From: Pseudomonas sessilinigenes
Lineage (GTDB): Bacteria > Pseudomonadota > Gammaproteobacteria > Pseudomonadales > Pseudomonadaceae
Reading direction: 5' to 3'
Assembly (NCBI RefSeq): GCF_003850565.1
Contig: NZ_CP027706.1
Location: 3,658,001 to 3,722,000, forward strand
DNA: 64,000 nt
Program-made: the position numbers and the translations under genes
The notes under the pieces: model-generated
Told to the model about the DNA's origin: nothing
Seen by the model: the letters and a program-made list of their open reading frames with translations, nothing else
Databases searched by the model: none
Shown: in pieces, positions 50,905-58,993 of the stretch
Layout: each line of letters begins with the position of its first letter
How positions within the stretch are numbered: position 1 is the stretch's first letter

Positions 50905-52854
50905 ATGCAAGTCGATCTAGAGACGCAAGGGCCAGACGTGGCCGGCTTGCCAAGGTTCCAGCAGGCAATCTTCCACAGCGTGCGTTTACGCCGCTGGGGC
51001 ATTGGCCTGTTGACCCTGGCGATACTGGGATTGGTATCGGCGGTATTCGTCGATCTGTTCGCGGCGCTGACCCTCTGGCCGGTGGTGTTGGTGAACCTGT
51101 CATGTGCCTTGCTGGTACTGGTTGCGGGCCTGCAATCGGCCGGCTGGGTCAGCCAATGGCGAGAACAGGCGATCGCCCCTGCGCCAGCGAGTCCGCAGGA
51201 GGAAGAACCCCAGGTACAGGCAGGAGGGCGGTTTTCCGCGGCCCTGGGCACGCGGGCCAGGCATCTGTTGCGGCAGATCGGGGCACCGACCCTGTGGCTT
51301 GGCGGCTGGTCGTTGCTGGCCCTGTATTGCCTGTTCCAGGTGTTCAATCTGGCGCTGCCCGCCACGGCCCTGGGCTTGAGTGCCAGTGTCTTCGCTGCGC
51401 TGGCACTGTTACTGGCCTTTGCCCTGTTGGTGCTGGAGCGCCAACTGGCCCAGGAACACCCGGCTGAATGGCCGGAGGCTGCGGCCCTGGCGCAGCTGCT
51501 GCGAATGGCGATCCTTTGCCTGCTGGCCAGCGCACTGTGCCTGCTGCTCAGCAGTGATACGGCGCTGTGGCCGGTGCGCCTGGCGGTATTGATCGGTTTG
51601 TTGCCTGCACTGGTGGCCGGCGAGTTGCTGCTGCGCTCGCTGCTGTCGTTGTTCAGCCCCCAGCGCGAGCGCCTTGAGCCCAGGTTGCTGGCCCATAGTT
51701 TTATCGCTGACTTGCTGCGCTGGCCACCGCAGCCACTGCTCAGCCTGCAACACGAATTGCACAACCGATTCGGCATCGATCTGCGACAGATCTGGGCTTT
51801 TGCCTATATGCGCCGAGCCTTCTTCCCCGTGCTGGCGACGATTCTGTTGGTGGGCTGGGTTTTGACCGGTGTTCATGAGATTTCCATGCAAAATCGCGGT
51901 ATTTACGAGCGTTTTGGCAAGCCTGTCACGGTTTTCGGCCCAGGCCTGCACCTGGGGTTGCCCTGGCCCTTGGGGCGGGTACTGACGGTGGAAAACGGCG
52001 TGGTCCATGAACTGGCCACCAGTGTGGGCGAGGCCCCACAACCGATCGAGCCGGCGGCAGCGGAAGGGCCGGCCCCAGCGATTGCCAATCGTTTGTGGGA
52101 TGCCAGCCACGTGAATGACAAATCCCAGGTGATCGCCAGTGGCAATGCCCGGCAGCAGAGCTTCCAGATCGTCAACATGGACGTGCGCTTCGTCTATCGC
52201 ATTGGCCTGGACGATGCCGCGGCGTTGGCCGCGACCTACAACAGCAGCGATGTGCCGACCCTGATCCGCAGTACCGCCAGCCGAGTGCTGGTGCATGACT
52301 TCGCCTCGCGTACCCTCGATGGCCTGCTAGGGGAGGACCGCACCCGCCTGGCCGACGATATTGGCCGTGCGGTGCAGGCCGATCTGTCCAAGCTCGACAG
52401 CGGTGTGGAAATTCTCGCCACTGTGGTCGAGGCCATTCATCCGCCGGCCGGCGCGGCCAACGCCTATCACGCTGTACAAGCTGCGCAGATTGGCGCCCAG
52501 GCGCTGATTTCCCGCGAACGTGGGGCCGCAGCGGAACAGACCAACCAGGCGCAATTGCAGGCCAGCGAAGTGAACGATAAGGCGCGTGCCACGGCGCGTG
52601 AGATCCAGGCCGAAGCCCAGACGGCCGACCTGCGGTTCGCCGCCGAGCAGAAAGCCTACGCCGGTGCGGGCCAGGCATTCATCCTGGAGCAATACCTCGG
52701 CCAGTTGATCCAGGGCCTGAGCAAGGCCCGGCTGTTGATTCTCGATCACCGTCTGGGTGGCGACAGTGCGCCAACCCTCGACTTGCGTACCTTCACCTTG
52801 CCCGCCGACCCGATGGCGCCGCGTAAAGCCGCCCAGCCAGGAGCCGCCCATTGA
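50905..52854 (+). CDS. SPFH/HflK-like protein with long N-terminal membrane domain
   Basis: A 649-residue inner-membrane protein. The first about 320 residues hold several predicted helices (RRWGIGLLTLAILGLVSAVF; TLWPVVLVNLSCALLVLVAG; LAVLIGLLPALVAGELLL). A final helix (LATILLVGWVLTG) leads into an SPFH/band-7 domain (GIYERFGKPVTVFGPGLHLG; QIVNMDVRFVYRIG; STASRVLVHDFASRTL) and an Ala/Gln-rich coiled coil. ATG 50905 has a purine-rich site; ATG 50872 lacks one. In P. aeruginosa, SPFH genes precede the P-type ATPase hmtA (recalled). The role is probably to scaffold or control the transporter. Confidence 0.82.
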   Translation: MQVDLETQGPDVAGLPRFQQAIFHSVRLRRWGIGLLTLAILGLVSAVFVDLFAALTLWPVVLVNLSCALLVLVAGLQSAGWVSQWREQAIAPAPASPQEEEPQVQAGGRFSAALGTRARHLLRQIGAPTLWLGGWSLLALYCLFQVFNLALPATALGLSASVFAALALLLAFALLVLERQLAQEHPAEWPEAAALAQLLRMAILCLLASALCLLLSSDTALWPVRLAVLIGLLPALVAGELLLRSLLSLFSPQRERLEPRLLAHSFIADLLRWPPQPLLSLQHELHNRFGIDLRQIWAFAYMRRAFFPVLATILLVGWVLTGVHEISMQNRGIYERFGKPVTVFGPGLHLGLPWPLGRVLTVENGVVHELATSVGEAPQPIEPAAAEGPAPAIANRLWDASHVNDKSQVIASGNARQQSFQIVNMDVRFVYRIGLDDAAALAATYNSSDVPTLIRSTASRVLVHDFASRTLDGLLGEDRTRLADDIGRAVQADLSKLDSGVEILATVVEAIHPPAGAANAYHAVQAAQIGAQALISRERGAAAEQTNQAQLQASEVNDKARATAREIQAEAQTADLRFAAEQKAYAGAGQAFILEQYLGQLIQGLSKARLLILDHRLGGDSAPTLDLRTFTLPADPMAPRKAAQPGAAH

Positions 52855-53900
52855 GCCAGTCTTCCCATACCCATTCCCATGATGCGCATGCCGGTCACGA
52901 CCATGGGCACGGTCATCATCACCATCATGGTCATCACCACCATCACCATGGTGCGCCGGCAGAGGCGGGACCGTTTCCCTGGCGGCGCATGGGCTGGGCA
53001 GCGTTGCTGGTGGCATTCGCCCTGGCGGCGGCGAGCCTGGTCCAGGTGCGCTCCGGTGAAGCCACGGTGATCACCCGATTCGGCAACCCGGCCCGGGTCC
53101 TGTTGGAACCCGGATTGAACTGGCGCTGGCCGGCACCCTTCGAGGCGGCAATTCCCGTGGACCTGCGCCTGCGTACCACGTCCAGTGGCTTGCAGGATGT
53201 AGGGACCCGCGATGGCCTGCGTATCATCGTCCAGGCTTATGTCGCCTGGCGTGTGCAGGGTGACTCGGACAACGTGCAGCGTTTCATGCGGGCAGTGCAG
53301 AACCAGCCGGACGAGGCCGCCCGGCAGATCCGTACGTTCGTTGGCTCGGCCCTGGAAACCACGGCCAGCAGTTTCGACCTGGCCGATCTGGTGAACACCG
53401 ATGCCAGCAAAGTGCGAATTGCCGACTTCGAGGCGCAACTGCGCCAGCAGATCGATCAGCAGTTGCTGTCCACCTACGGCGTGCGCGTCGTGCAGGTGGG
53501 CGTCGAGCGCCTGACGCTGCCGTCGGTCACGCTGACCGCTACGGTGGATCGCATGCGCGCGGAGCGGGAAACCATTGCCACGGAACGCACGGCGGTGGGC
53601 AAGCGCGAGGCCGCGCAGATCCGTTCCGCTGCCGAACGCGACGCGCGGATCGTGCAGGCCGACGCCACGGTGAAGGCCGCGGACATCGAGGCGCAGTCCC
53701 GGGTAGAGGCCGCACAGATCTACGGTCGGGCCTATGCCAGTTCGCCACAGCTCTATAACCTGCTGCGCTCCCTGGATGCCTTGGGTACCGTGGTCAACCC
53801 GGGAACCCGGTTGATTTTGCGCACCGATGCTGCGCCGTTCCGAGTATTGGTGGATGGCCCGCCGAACTTGCCGAACAAAGCCCCCGGATCGCAGCCATGA
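52851..53900 (+). CDS. SPFH/HflK-like protein with histidine-rich N terminus
   Basis: A 349-residue membrane-anchored SPFH protein. Eighteen of residues 6-33 are histidine, in runs of five and six, followed by one membrane helix (MGWAALLVAFALAAASLVQV). The SPFH domain has VITRFGNPARVLLEPGLNW and IIVQAYVAWRVQGDSDNVQRF, then a coiled coil (RDARIVQADATVKAADIEAQ). TTG 52851 overlaps the previous stop (TTGA) and has AGGAG eight bases upstream. The next in-frame ATG would remove the histidines. The tail lies on the cytoplasmic side if the protein has HflK-like topology reversed; its likely role is Zn or Ni/Cu binding. Confidence 0.85.
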   Translation: MSQSSHTHSHDAHAGHDHGHGHHHHHGHHHHHHGAPAEAGPFPWRRMGWAALLVAFALAAASLVQVRSGEATVITRFGNPARVLLEPGLNWRWPAPFEAAIPVDLRLRTTSSGLQDVGTRDGLRIIVQAYVAWRVQGDSDNVQRFMRAVQNQPDEAARQIRTFVGSALETTASSFDLADLVNTDASKVRIADFEAQLRQQIDQQLLSTYGVRVVQVGVERLTLPSVTLTATVDRMRAERETIATERTAVGKREAAQIRSAAERDARIVQADATVKAADIEAQSRVEAAQIYGRAYASSPQLYNLLRSLDALGTVVNPGTRLILRTDAAPFRVLVDGPPNLPNKAPGSQP

Positions 53901-54955
53901 ACAGCGTTCCACGTGGAACAAACGAGCTGAACAGCCCGTGGATCCAGGCTGGCCGCCTGGCGTTCATCGCGCTGTATGTGGTCACCCTTCTCGCTGCCCT
54001 GGCTTGGGCCTTGTCCAATGTGCGGCAGATCGATCCGCAGAACCGCGCCCTGGTCTTGCATTTCGGCGCCCTGGCCCGGGTCCAGAATGCGGGGTTGCTG
54101 TTGGCCTGGCCTCGACCGTTCGAACAAGTGGTGTTGCTGCCGGCTGCCGACCGGGTGCTGGAGCGCAGGGTCGAAGGCCTGCTGCGCTCCGCTGCTGCCC
54201 AGGACGGGGACCGGGTCGCGACCCTGGCCACGCCGCTGAACGACACGTTGGCCGGTTCGGGCTACTTGCTCACCGGTGATGCAGGTGTGGTGCAGTTGGA
54301 CGTCCGGGTGTTCTACAAGGTCAGTGATCCTTATGCATACGTGCTGCAAGGCGACCATGTACTGCCGGCCCTGGACCGGTTGGTGACGCGCAGCGCCCTG
54401 ACCTTGGCTGCGGCGCGTGACCTGGACACCATCCTGGTGGCTCGCCCGGAACTGCTGGGCAATGACCACCAGGCGGCGGAGCGACGTGAGCGGTTGCGCG
54501 GCGACCTGGTGCAAAGCATCAACCAGCGCCTGGCGGATCTTGCTGCCAGTGGGCAGGGCATTGGCCTGGAAGTGACGCGGGTGGATGTGCAGTCGAGTCT
54601 CCCCGAGCCAGCCGTCAGTGCGTTCAACGCGGTGCTGACCGCCAGCCAGCAGGCCGACAAGGCTGTGGCCAATGCGCGTACTGAAGCGGAGAAACTTACC
54701 CAGAGCGCCAACCAGCAGGCCGATCGCAGCCTGCAAGTGGCCCATGCCCAGGCCAGTGAGCGACTGGCCCTGGCCCGAGCCCAGACCGCCACGGTGCAGA
54801 GTCTGGCCCAGGAGCAGCGCAACGGCACCGATCCGCAGATGCTGCTGCGCATCTATCGTGAACGCCTGCCGCAGATTCTTGGCCGAGCCGGCTCGGTGAC
54901 CACCGTCGATCCGAAAGACGATTCCCGCCTGATCATCCAGGGAGCTGAACAATGA
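53897..54955 (+). CDS. SPFH/HflC-like protein
   Basis: Third SPFH protein of the operon, 352 residues. One N-terminal helix (LAFIALYVVTLLAALAWAL) precedes the band-7 domain (ALVLHFGALARVQNAGLLLA; VVQLDVRVFYKVSDPYAYVL). A charged Ala/Gln coiled coil with a DKAVANARTEAEKLTQSANQ stretch follows, and the C terminus ends SVTTVDPKDDSRLIIQ, similar to HflC. Overlaps its neighbours by four bases on each side. The start codons carry a full parS site (53905-53920), so this protein's first residues MNSVPRGTNEL are shaped by it. Confidence 0.85.
   Translation: MNSVPRGTNELNSPWIQAGRLAFIALYVVTLLAALAWALSNVRQIDPQNRALVLHFGALARVQNAGLLLAWPRPFEQVVLLPAADRVLERRVEGLLRSAAAQDGDRVATLATPLNDTLAGSGYLLTGDAGVVQLDVRVFYKVSDPYAYVLQGDHVLPALDRLVTRSALTLAAARDLDTILVARPELLGNDHQAAERRERLRGDLVQSINQRLADLAASGQGIGLEVTRVDVQSSLPEPAVSAFNAVLTASQQADKAVANARTEAEKLTQSANQQADRSLQVAHAQASERLALARAQTATVQSLAQEQRNGTDPQMLLRIYRERLPQILGRAGSVTTVDPKDDSRLIIQGAEQ
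53905..53920. other. parS: parS partition site
   Basis: CGTTCCACGTGGAACA contains the perfect 14-base palindrome GTTCCACGTGGAAC and matches the consensus TGTTCCACGTGGAACA at 15 of 16 positions. It overlaps the start of the HflC-like gene, about 39 kb right of oriC, and is the expected ParB loading site. Confidence 0.85.
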
Positions 54956-56853
54956 CCGCTTCGACCCATGCGGCACCCGCCAGCATGTTGACCACCGCCG
55001 AACAACGCAGCGCCGCGCGCCAGTTGACCCTGGCCATGCTCGCCCTGGGGCTGTTGGCCCTGGGCCTGGCCTGGCGTTGGTTGGCACCGGAGCAGGTCGG
55101 TGTCAGCCAGCTGCTCCTGGGGGTCGCCTCGCTGCTGGTGGCCGTGCCGGTGCTGCGCTCGGCCTGGTTCAGCCTGCGTTACCCGAGCCTGCATGGCATC
55201 ACCGACCAGCTGATCGCCCTGGCCATGCTGGGCGCATGGGCCACGGGGGACCTGCTGACCGCTGCCTTGCTGCCGATCATCATGATCTTCGGCCATGTGC
55301 TGGAAGAGCGCAGCGTCATCGGCTCCCAGGAGGCCATCGACGCCCTGGGGCGCCTGACCCGGAGCCAGGCGCGCCGGGTACAGGCCGATGGCAGCGTGCA
55401 GGAGGTGGATAACGCCAACCTCAGGACCGGGGACCTGGTGGAGGTCCGTGCCGGGGACCGGGTACCCGCCGATGGCGTGGTGGTGTCGGGCCAGGCCAGC
55501 CTGGATACCGCGCCGATCACTGGCGAGTCGGTGCCGCAGGAGGCGAGCGTGGGCATGCAAGTGTTCGGTGGTGCGATCAACCTCGATGGCCTGCTGCGCC
55601 TGGAAGTGACCCGTACCGGCGAGGAGTCGACCCTGGGCAAGGTGATTGCCCTGATGCAGAGCGCCGAGCGGGCCAAACCGCCGATTACCCGCCTGCTGGA
55701 ACGCTATGCCGGCAGCTACCTGGTGCTGGTGTTGCTGCTGGCAGCGGTGACCTGGTTCATTACCAATGATGCCCAGGCCATGCTCGCCGTGCTGGTGGCG
55801 GCTTGCCCTTGTGCCTTGGTGCTATCGGCGCCGGCCACCGCCATCGCCGGAATCGCCGTGGCGGCCCGCCACGGCATCCTGATCCGCAGCTCGGCGTTTC
55901 TCGAAGAACTGGCGGACCTGACCTCCCTGGTGGTGGACAAGACCGGAACCCTGACCTTTGGCACCCTGCGCCTGCAGGCTGTCGACACTGCCCAGGAAGA
56001 TCGAAGGGCGCTGCTCAGCCTCGCCGCCAGCCTGGGGGCGGCCAGCAGTCACCCCGTCAGCCGGGCGCTGGCAGCACTGGTGCCGCCTGAGCAGCAATGG
56101 GCCCTGGAGGATATCCATGAGCGCCAGGGCCTGGGCGTGGTCGCGCGTACCGACGAAGGCCAGGCGGCGCTGGGTCGACCGGAGCTGTTCGCCAGCTTGG
56201 ATATCGATACCAGCCCGGTTCCGAACCATGATGGGCCGATTGCCGGGTTGGCGCTCAATGGTGAGTTCCTCGGTTGGCTGCTGTTGGCCGATAGCGTCAA
56301 GCCCGAAGCCGCCCAGGCCCTGCAAGAGCTGCGCGAGTTGGGGCTGGGGCGCCAACTGTTGCTCACCGGTGACCGGCAAAGCGTGGCGGACAGCCTGGCG
56401 CGAGAGGTGGGCATCAGCGATATCGAGGCCCAGGCCCTGCCGCAAGACAAGCTCCAGCGGGTGCTGGGGGAGATCGACAAGGGGTTTCGGCCCATGGTGG
56501 TCGGCGACGGCATCAACGACTCCCTGGCACTCAAGGCTGGAGTGGTGGGGGTCGCCATGGGGGCGGGCGGCGCGGACATCGCCCTGGCCTCGGCCGACGT
56601 GGTGCTGATCGGCAGTGACTTGCGCCGCTTGGGGACTTGTGTGCGCCTGAGCCGTGAATGCCGGCGCACCTTGCAGGTCAACGTGATCATCGGCCTGGGC
56701 TGGACCCTGGCCATCGTCGCCTTCGCCGCATTCGGCTGGCTGGGGGTGGCAGGGGCGATGATCGCCGCGGTGCTGCATAACCTCAGCACCTTGCTGGTGC
56801 TGGGCAATGCCGGGCGCTTGCTGCGCTTTCAGGAGCCTTTGGCCAAGGCTTGA
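54952..56853 (+). CDS. P1B-type metal-transporting ATPase (HmtA-like)
   Basis: A 633-residue P-type ATPase. It has the CPC metal site (C285-P286-C287) in the transmembrane helix ACPCALVLS and phosphorylated D329 in DKTGT. TGES, H367 of the SHPVSRAL motif and GDGINDS (D519) are also present. No N-terminal CXXC or His-rich metal-binding domain exists; the first 20 residues are polar and lead straight to the helices. The C-terminal helix reads HNLSTLLVLGNAGRLL. It overlaps the HflC-like gene by four bases. By analogy with P. aeruginosa HmtA it may import Zn (and Cu), not export it. Metal and direction are inferred. Confidence 0.88.
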   Translation: MTASTHAAPASMLTTAEQRSAARQLTLAMLALGLLALGLAWRWLAPEQVGVSQLLLGVASLLVAVPVLRSAWFSLRYPSLHGITDQLIALAMLGAWATGDLLTAALLPIIMIFGHVLEERSVIGSQEAIDALGRLTRSQARRVQADGSVQEVDNANLRTGDLVEVRAGDRVPADGVVVSGQASLDTAPITGESVPQEASVGMQVFGGAINLDGLLRLEVTRTGEESTLGKVIALMQSAERAKPPITRLLERYAGSYLVLVLLLAAVTWFITNDAQAMLAVLVAACPCALVLSAPATAIAGIAVAARHGILIRSSAFLEELADLTSLVVDKTGTLTFGTLRLQAVDTAQEDRRALLSLAASLGAASSHPVSRALAALVPPEQQWALEDIHERQGLGVVARTDEGQAALGRPELFASLDIDTSPVPNHDGPIAGLALNGEFLGWLLLADSVKPEAAQALQELRELGLGRQLLLTGDRQSVADSLAREVGISDIEAQALPQDKLQRVLGEIDKGFRPMVVGDGINDSLALKAGVVGVAMGAGGADIALASADVVLIGSDLRRLGTCVRLSRECRRTLQVNVIIGLGWTLAIVAFAAFGWLGVAGAMIAAVLHNLSTLLVLGNAGRLLRFQEPLAKA

Positions 56854-56874
56854 GTCGCCGGCTTTTATTTTCAT

Positions 56875-56892
56875 CCCGGCTGTAACGCCGGG
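56875..56892 (+). terminator. hairpin between the P-type ATPase and bufA genes
   Basis: CCCGGC/GCCGGG with a TGTAAC loop, 21 bases past the ATPase stop. No U tract. TGTAAC also resembles an ECF sigma minus-35 element for the downstream gene, so the function is ambiguous. Confidence 0.4.
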
Positions 56893-56970
56893 AGTCTTGC
56901 TCTCTCTAGTGGCATGACGGGGTTGCTCAGGCTTCCCGTCTCCCCCTTGCGACTATTGAGGAAATACAAG

Positions 56971-57222
56971 ATGAACATGAAGAAAACCGCTGCCGGCGCT
57001 GCCCTGGCTTTCGCTGCCGCCAGCCTGTTTGCCGGTGTCGCCACCCAAGCGACTGCCGCCGATGCCCAGGTGCATTGCTACGGCGTGAACGCCTGCAAGG
57101 GCCAGAACGACTGCAAGACCAAGGACCACGCCTGCAAGGGCATGGGGGCCTGCAAAGGCCAGGGGTTCAAGGCCATGACCCAGGCCGCCTGTGAAAAGGC
57201 CGGCGGCAAGGTCGGCGAGTAA
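56971..57222 (+). CDS. bufA: DUF2282 bufferin precursor peptide
   Basis: An 83-residue secreted Cys-rich precursor. A Sec signal (KKTAAGAALAFAAASLFAG, cleavage after about A29) precedes a core with six cysteines at residues 36, 42, 48, 55, 61 and 74, in repeated (A/D)CK contexts (NACKG, DHACKG, GACKG). ATG 56971 has GAGGA upstream. Bufferins of this DUF2282 type are modified by the neighbouring DUF692 and DUF2063 enzymes and exported to bind copper or other metals. The family is recognised from gene trio and residue pattern; the modification itself is inferred. Confidence 0.85.
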   Translation: MNMKKTAAGAALAFAAASLFAGVATQATAADAQVHCYGVNACKGQNDCKTKDHACKGMGACKGQGFKAMTQAACEKAGGKVGE

Positions 57223-57284
57223 GCGGCGATCGAGTGTTGCCGTGGCGGGGACGCCTGCTGCGGCCACTTGGCAAGGAGTTGGCG

Positions 57285-58130
57285 ATGTCTGATGTTCCTT
57301 CTTGCCTGGGCTACGGCCTGGGTTTGCGCAGTGCCTACTATCAGCAGATTCTCGATGACGAGCCGGCGGTCGACTGGTTCGAGATCATCTCCGAGAACTT
57401 CATGGTCCAGGGTGGCAAGGCCCTGTACTACCTCGATGCCATTGCCGAGCGCTATCCCATCGTGATGCACGGGGTGTCGCTATCCATTGGCGGTCCCCAC
57501 CCCCTGGACCACGATTACCTGGCACAGCTCAAGGCATTGGCCGGGCGAGTGCGTCCGGCCTGGGTTGCCGATCATCTGTGCTGGAGCCGGGGCAACGCCC
57601 ATCAGTTACACGACCTGCTGCCGCTGCCTTACACCGAGGAAAGCCTGCGCTATGTGGCTGGCCGAGTGTGTGAAGTGCAGCAGGTGCTGGAGCGGCCACT
57701 GGTCCTGGAGAATGTCTCCAGCTATGTAAGAAGCGCTGCCGATGAGTTCAGTGAATGGGAGTTCCTGTGTGCCCTGAGCCAGCTCAGTGGCTGTGAGCTG
57801 CTGCTGGATGTGAACAACGTCTATGTCAGCTCGCGCAACCATGGTTTCGATCCCTGGCAATTCATCAAGGGACTACCGCCGCAACGGGTACGCCAGCTGC
57901 ACCTGGCCGGTCACCAGGACTATGGCGACTATGTGATCGATACCCACGATCACCCCGTATGCGATCCGGTCTGGGAGCTGTATCAGCGAACCCTCGAACA
58001 CCTTGGACCGGTAGCGACGCTGCTGGAGCGTGACGATCACTTTCCGCCCCTGGAACAGTTGCTCGCCGAGCTGGACAAGGCCCGGGAGCTGGGATGCCAG
58101 GCACTGGCCGGGAGACAGCGATGCGCCTGA
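57285..58130 (+). CDS. bufB: DUF692 multinuclear non-haem iron oxidase (bufferin maturase)
   Basis: A 281-residue TIM-barrel enzyme of the MNIO (MbnB-like) family. Metal ligands are spread over EIISENFM, VMHGVSLSIGGPHPLD, VADHLCWS, VLENVSSY, LLLDVNNVYVSS, LAGHQDYGDYVIDTHDHPV and ERDDHFPP. These iron enzymes install oxazole-type modifications on cysteine in RiPP precursors. ATG 57285 follows AAGGAG; the longer frame upstream is not conserved. It lies 62 bases after bufA and overlaps bufC by ten bases. Confidence 0.92.
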   Translation: MSDVPSCLGYGLGLRSAYYQQILDDEPAVDWFEIISENFMVQGGKALYYLDAIAERYPIVMHGVSLSIGGPHPLDHDYLAQLKALAGRVRPAWVADHLCWSRGNAHQLHDLLPLPYTEESLRYVAGRVCEVQQVLERPLVLENVSSYVRSAADEFSEWEFLCALSQLSGCELLLDVNNVYVSSRNHGFDPWQFIKGLPPQRVRQLHLAGHQDYGDYVIDTHDHPVCDPVWELYQRTLEHLGPVATLLERDDHFPPLEQLLAELDKARELGCQALAGRQRCA

Positions 58131-58909
58131 ATGAATGGCAATTGGCATTTGAAGGCTATCTGCTGGGTGAGCAGCCCCTGGCCGATGCTGCCCTGAGCCG
58201 GAGCCTGGTGGGCGGGCCGACCCTGGATGTCGAGACCGGGCTGGCGATCTACCACAATGCCTATCGGGCGCGGCTGCAGGAGGTGATGGAGGGCGATTTC
58301 CCGAGCATCCGTCGTTGGCTGGGTGAGCAGGGGTTTTCGTCTTTGGTCGCGGCGTATCTACACCACTCGCCGTCGCGGCATTTCAGCCTGCGGTGGCTGG
58401 GGCAGGGGTTCGCCGATTTCATCCCGAGGCATGTGGTGTCTGGACAGGGCCTGCCCCTGGCAGAGTTGGCGCGACTGGAATGGGCCTTCACCCTGGCATT
58501 CGATGCTCCAGAGGCCGCGGTGCTGAGCGTGCCGGACTTGGCGGCGCTGGATGCTGCCCAGTGGCCTGAGTTGCAACTGCGCCTGGCTCCTTGTGTGCAA
58601 TGGTTGCTGTTGCGCTACAACAGCCTGGCCCAATGGCAGTCGGTCAAGGCAGAGGTGGATTTCCCCCCGAGTGCTTTACTTGAACAGGAGCAGGTTTGCC
58701 TGGTCTGGCGCTCGCAGCGGGTCTGCCGCTATCGCAGCGTGTCGGCAGGAGAAGCCCAGGCGTTGCAGGGGATGTGCGCAGGGCAGTGGAGTTTCGCGGA
58801 ACTCTGTGCCGAGCTGGCCGTCACTTATGACGAGGGGGCTCCTTTGCAGGCGGCGTCCTGGCTGAAACAGTGGGCCGAAGACGGCTTGGTGTGGCGCTAC
58901 GGACCATAG
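58121..58909 (+). CDS. bufC: DUF2063 bufferin biosynthesis partner
   Basis: A 262-residue protein of the DUF2063 family. The N-terminal signature is LNEWQLAFEGYLLG, with YHNAYRARLQEVMEGDFPSIR and LVAAYLHHSPSRHFSLRWLG following. In methanobactin and bufferin systems the partner protein recruits the precursor to the MNIO enzyme. Start ATG 58121 overlaps bufB. The C terminus has a winged-helix-like FAELCAELAVTYDEG segment. Confidence 0.88.
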   Translation: MRLNEWQLAFEGYLLGEQPLADAALSRSLVGGPTLDVETGLAIYHNAYRARLQEVMEGDFPSIRRWLGEQGFSSLVAAYLHHSPSRHFSLRWLGQGFADFIPRHVVSGQGLPLAELARLEWAFTLAFDAPEAAVLSVPDLAALDAAQWPELQLRLAPCVQWLLLRYNSLAQWQSVKAEVDFPPSALLEQEQVCLVWRSQRVCRYRSVSAGEAQALQGMCAGQWSFAELCAELAVTYDEGAPLQAASWLKQWAEDGLVWRYGP

Positions 58910-58993
58910 AAAACCGCTATCAAATCGATAGCCTGCTAATTTTCAAGGATGGTCTACCCTCATTCCAGACGTCTGAACAAGGGGGGATTTTTC

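Noticed and set aside
52879..53070. Alternative frame reading the histidine-coding stretch as MMRMPVTTMG
   Set aside because: It is out of frame with the SPFH protein, and the repetitive CAC/CAT run gives long frames by chance.
55402..55414. DnaA-box-like GGTGGATAA in the P-type ATPase gene
   Set aside because: One mismatch, inside codons and isolated, so not counted among perfect boxes.
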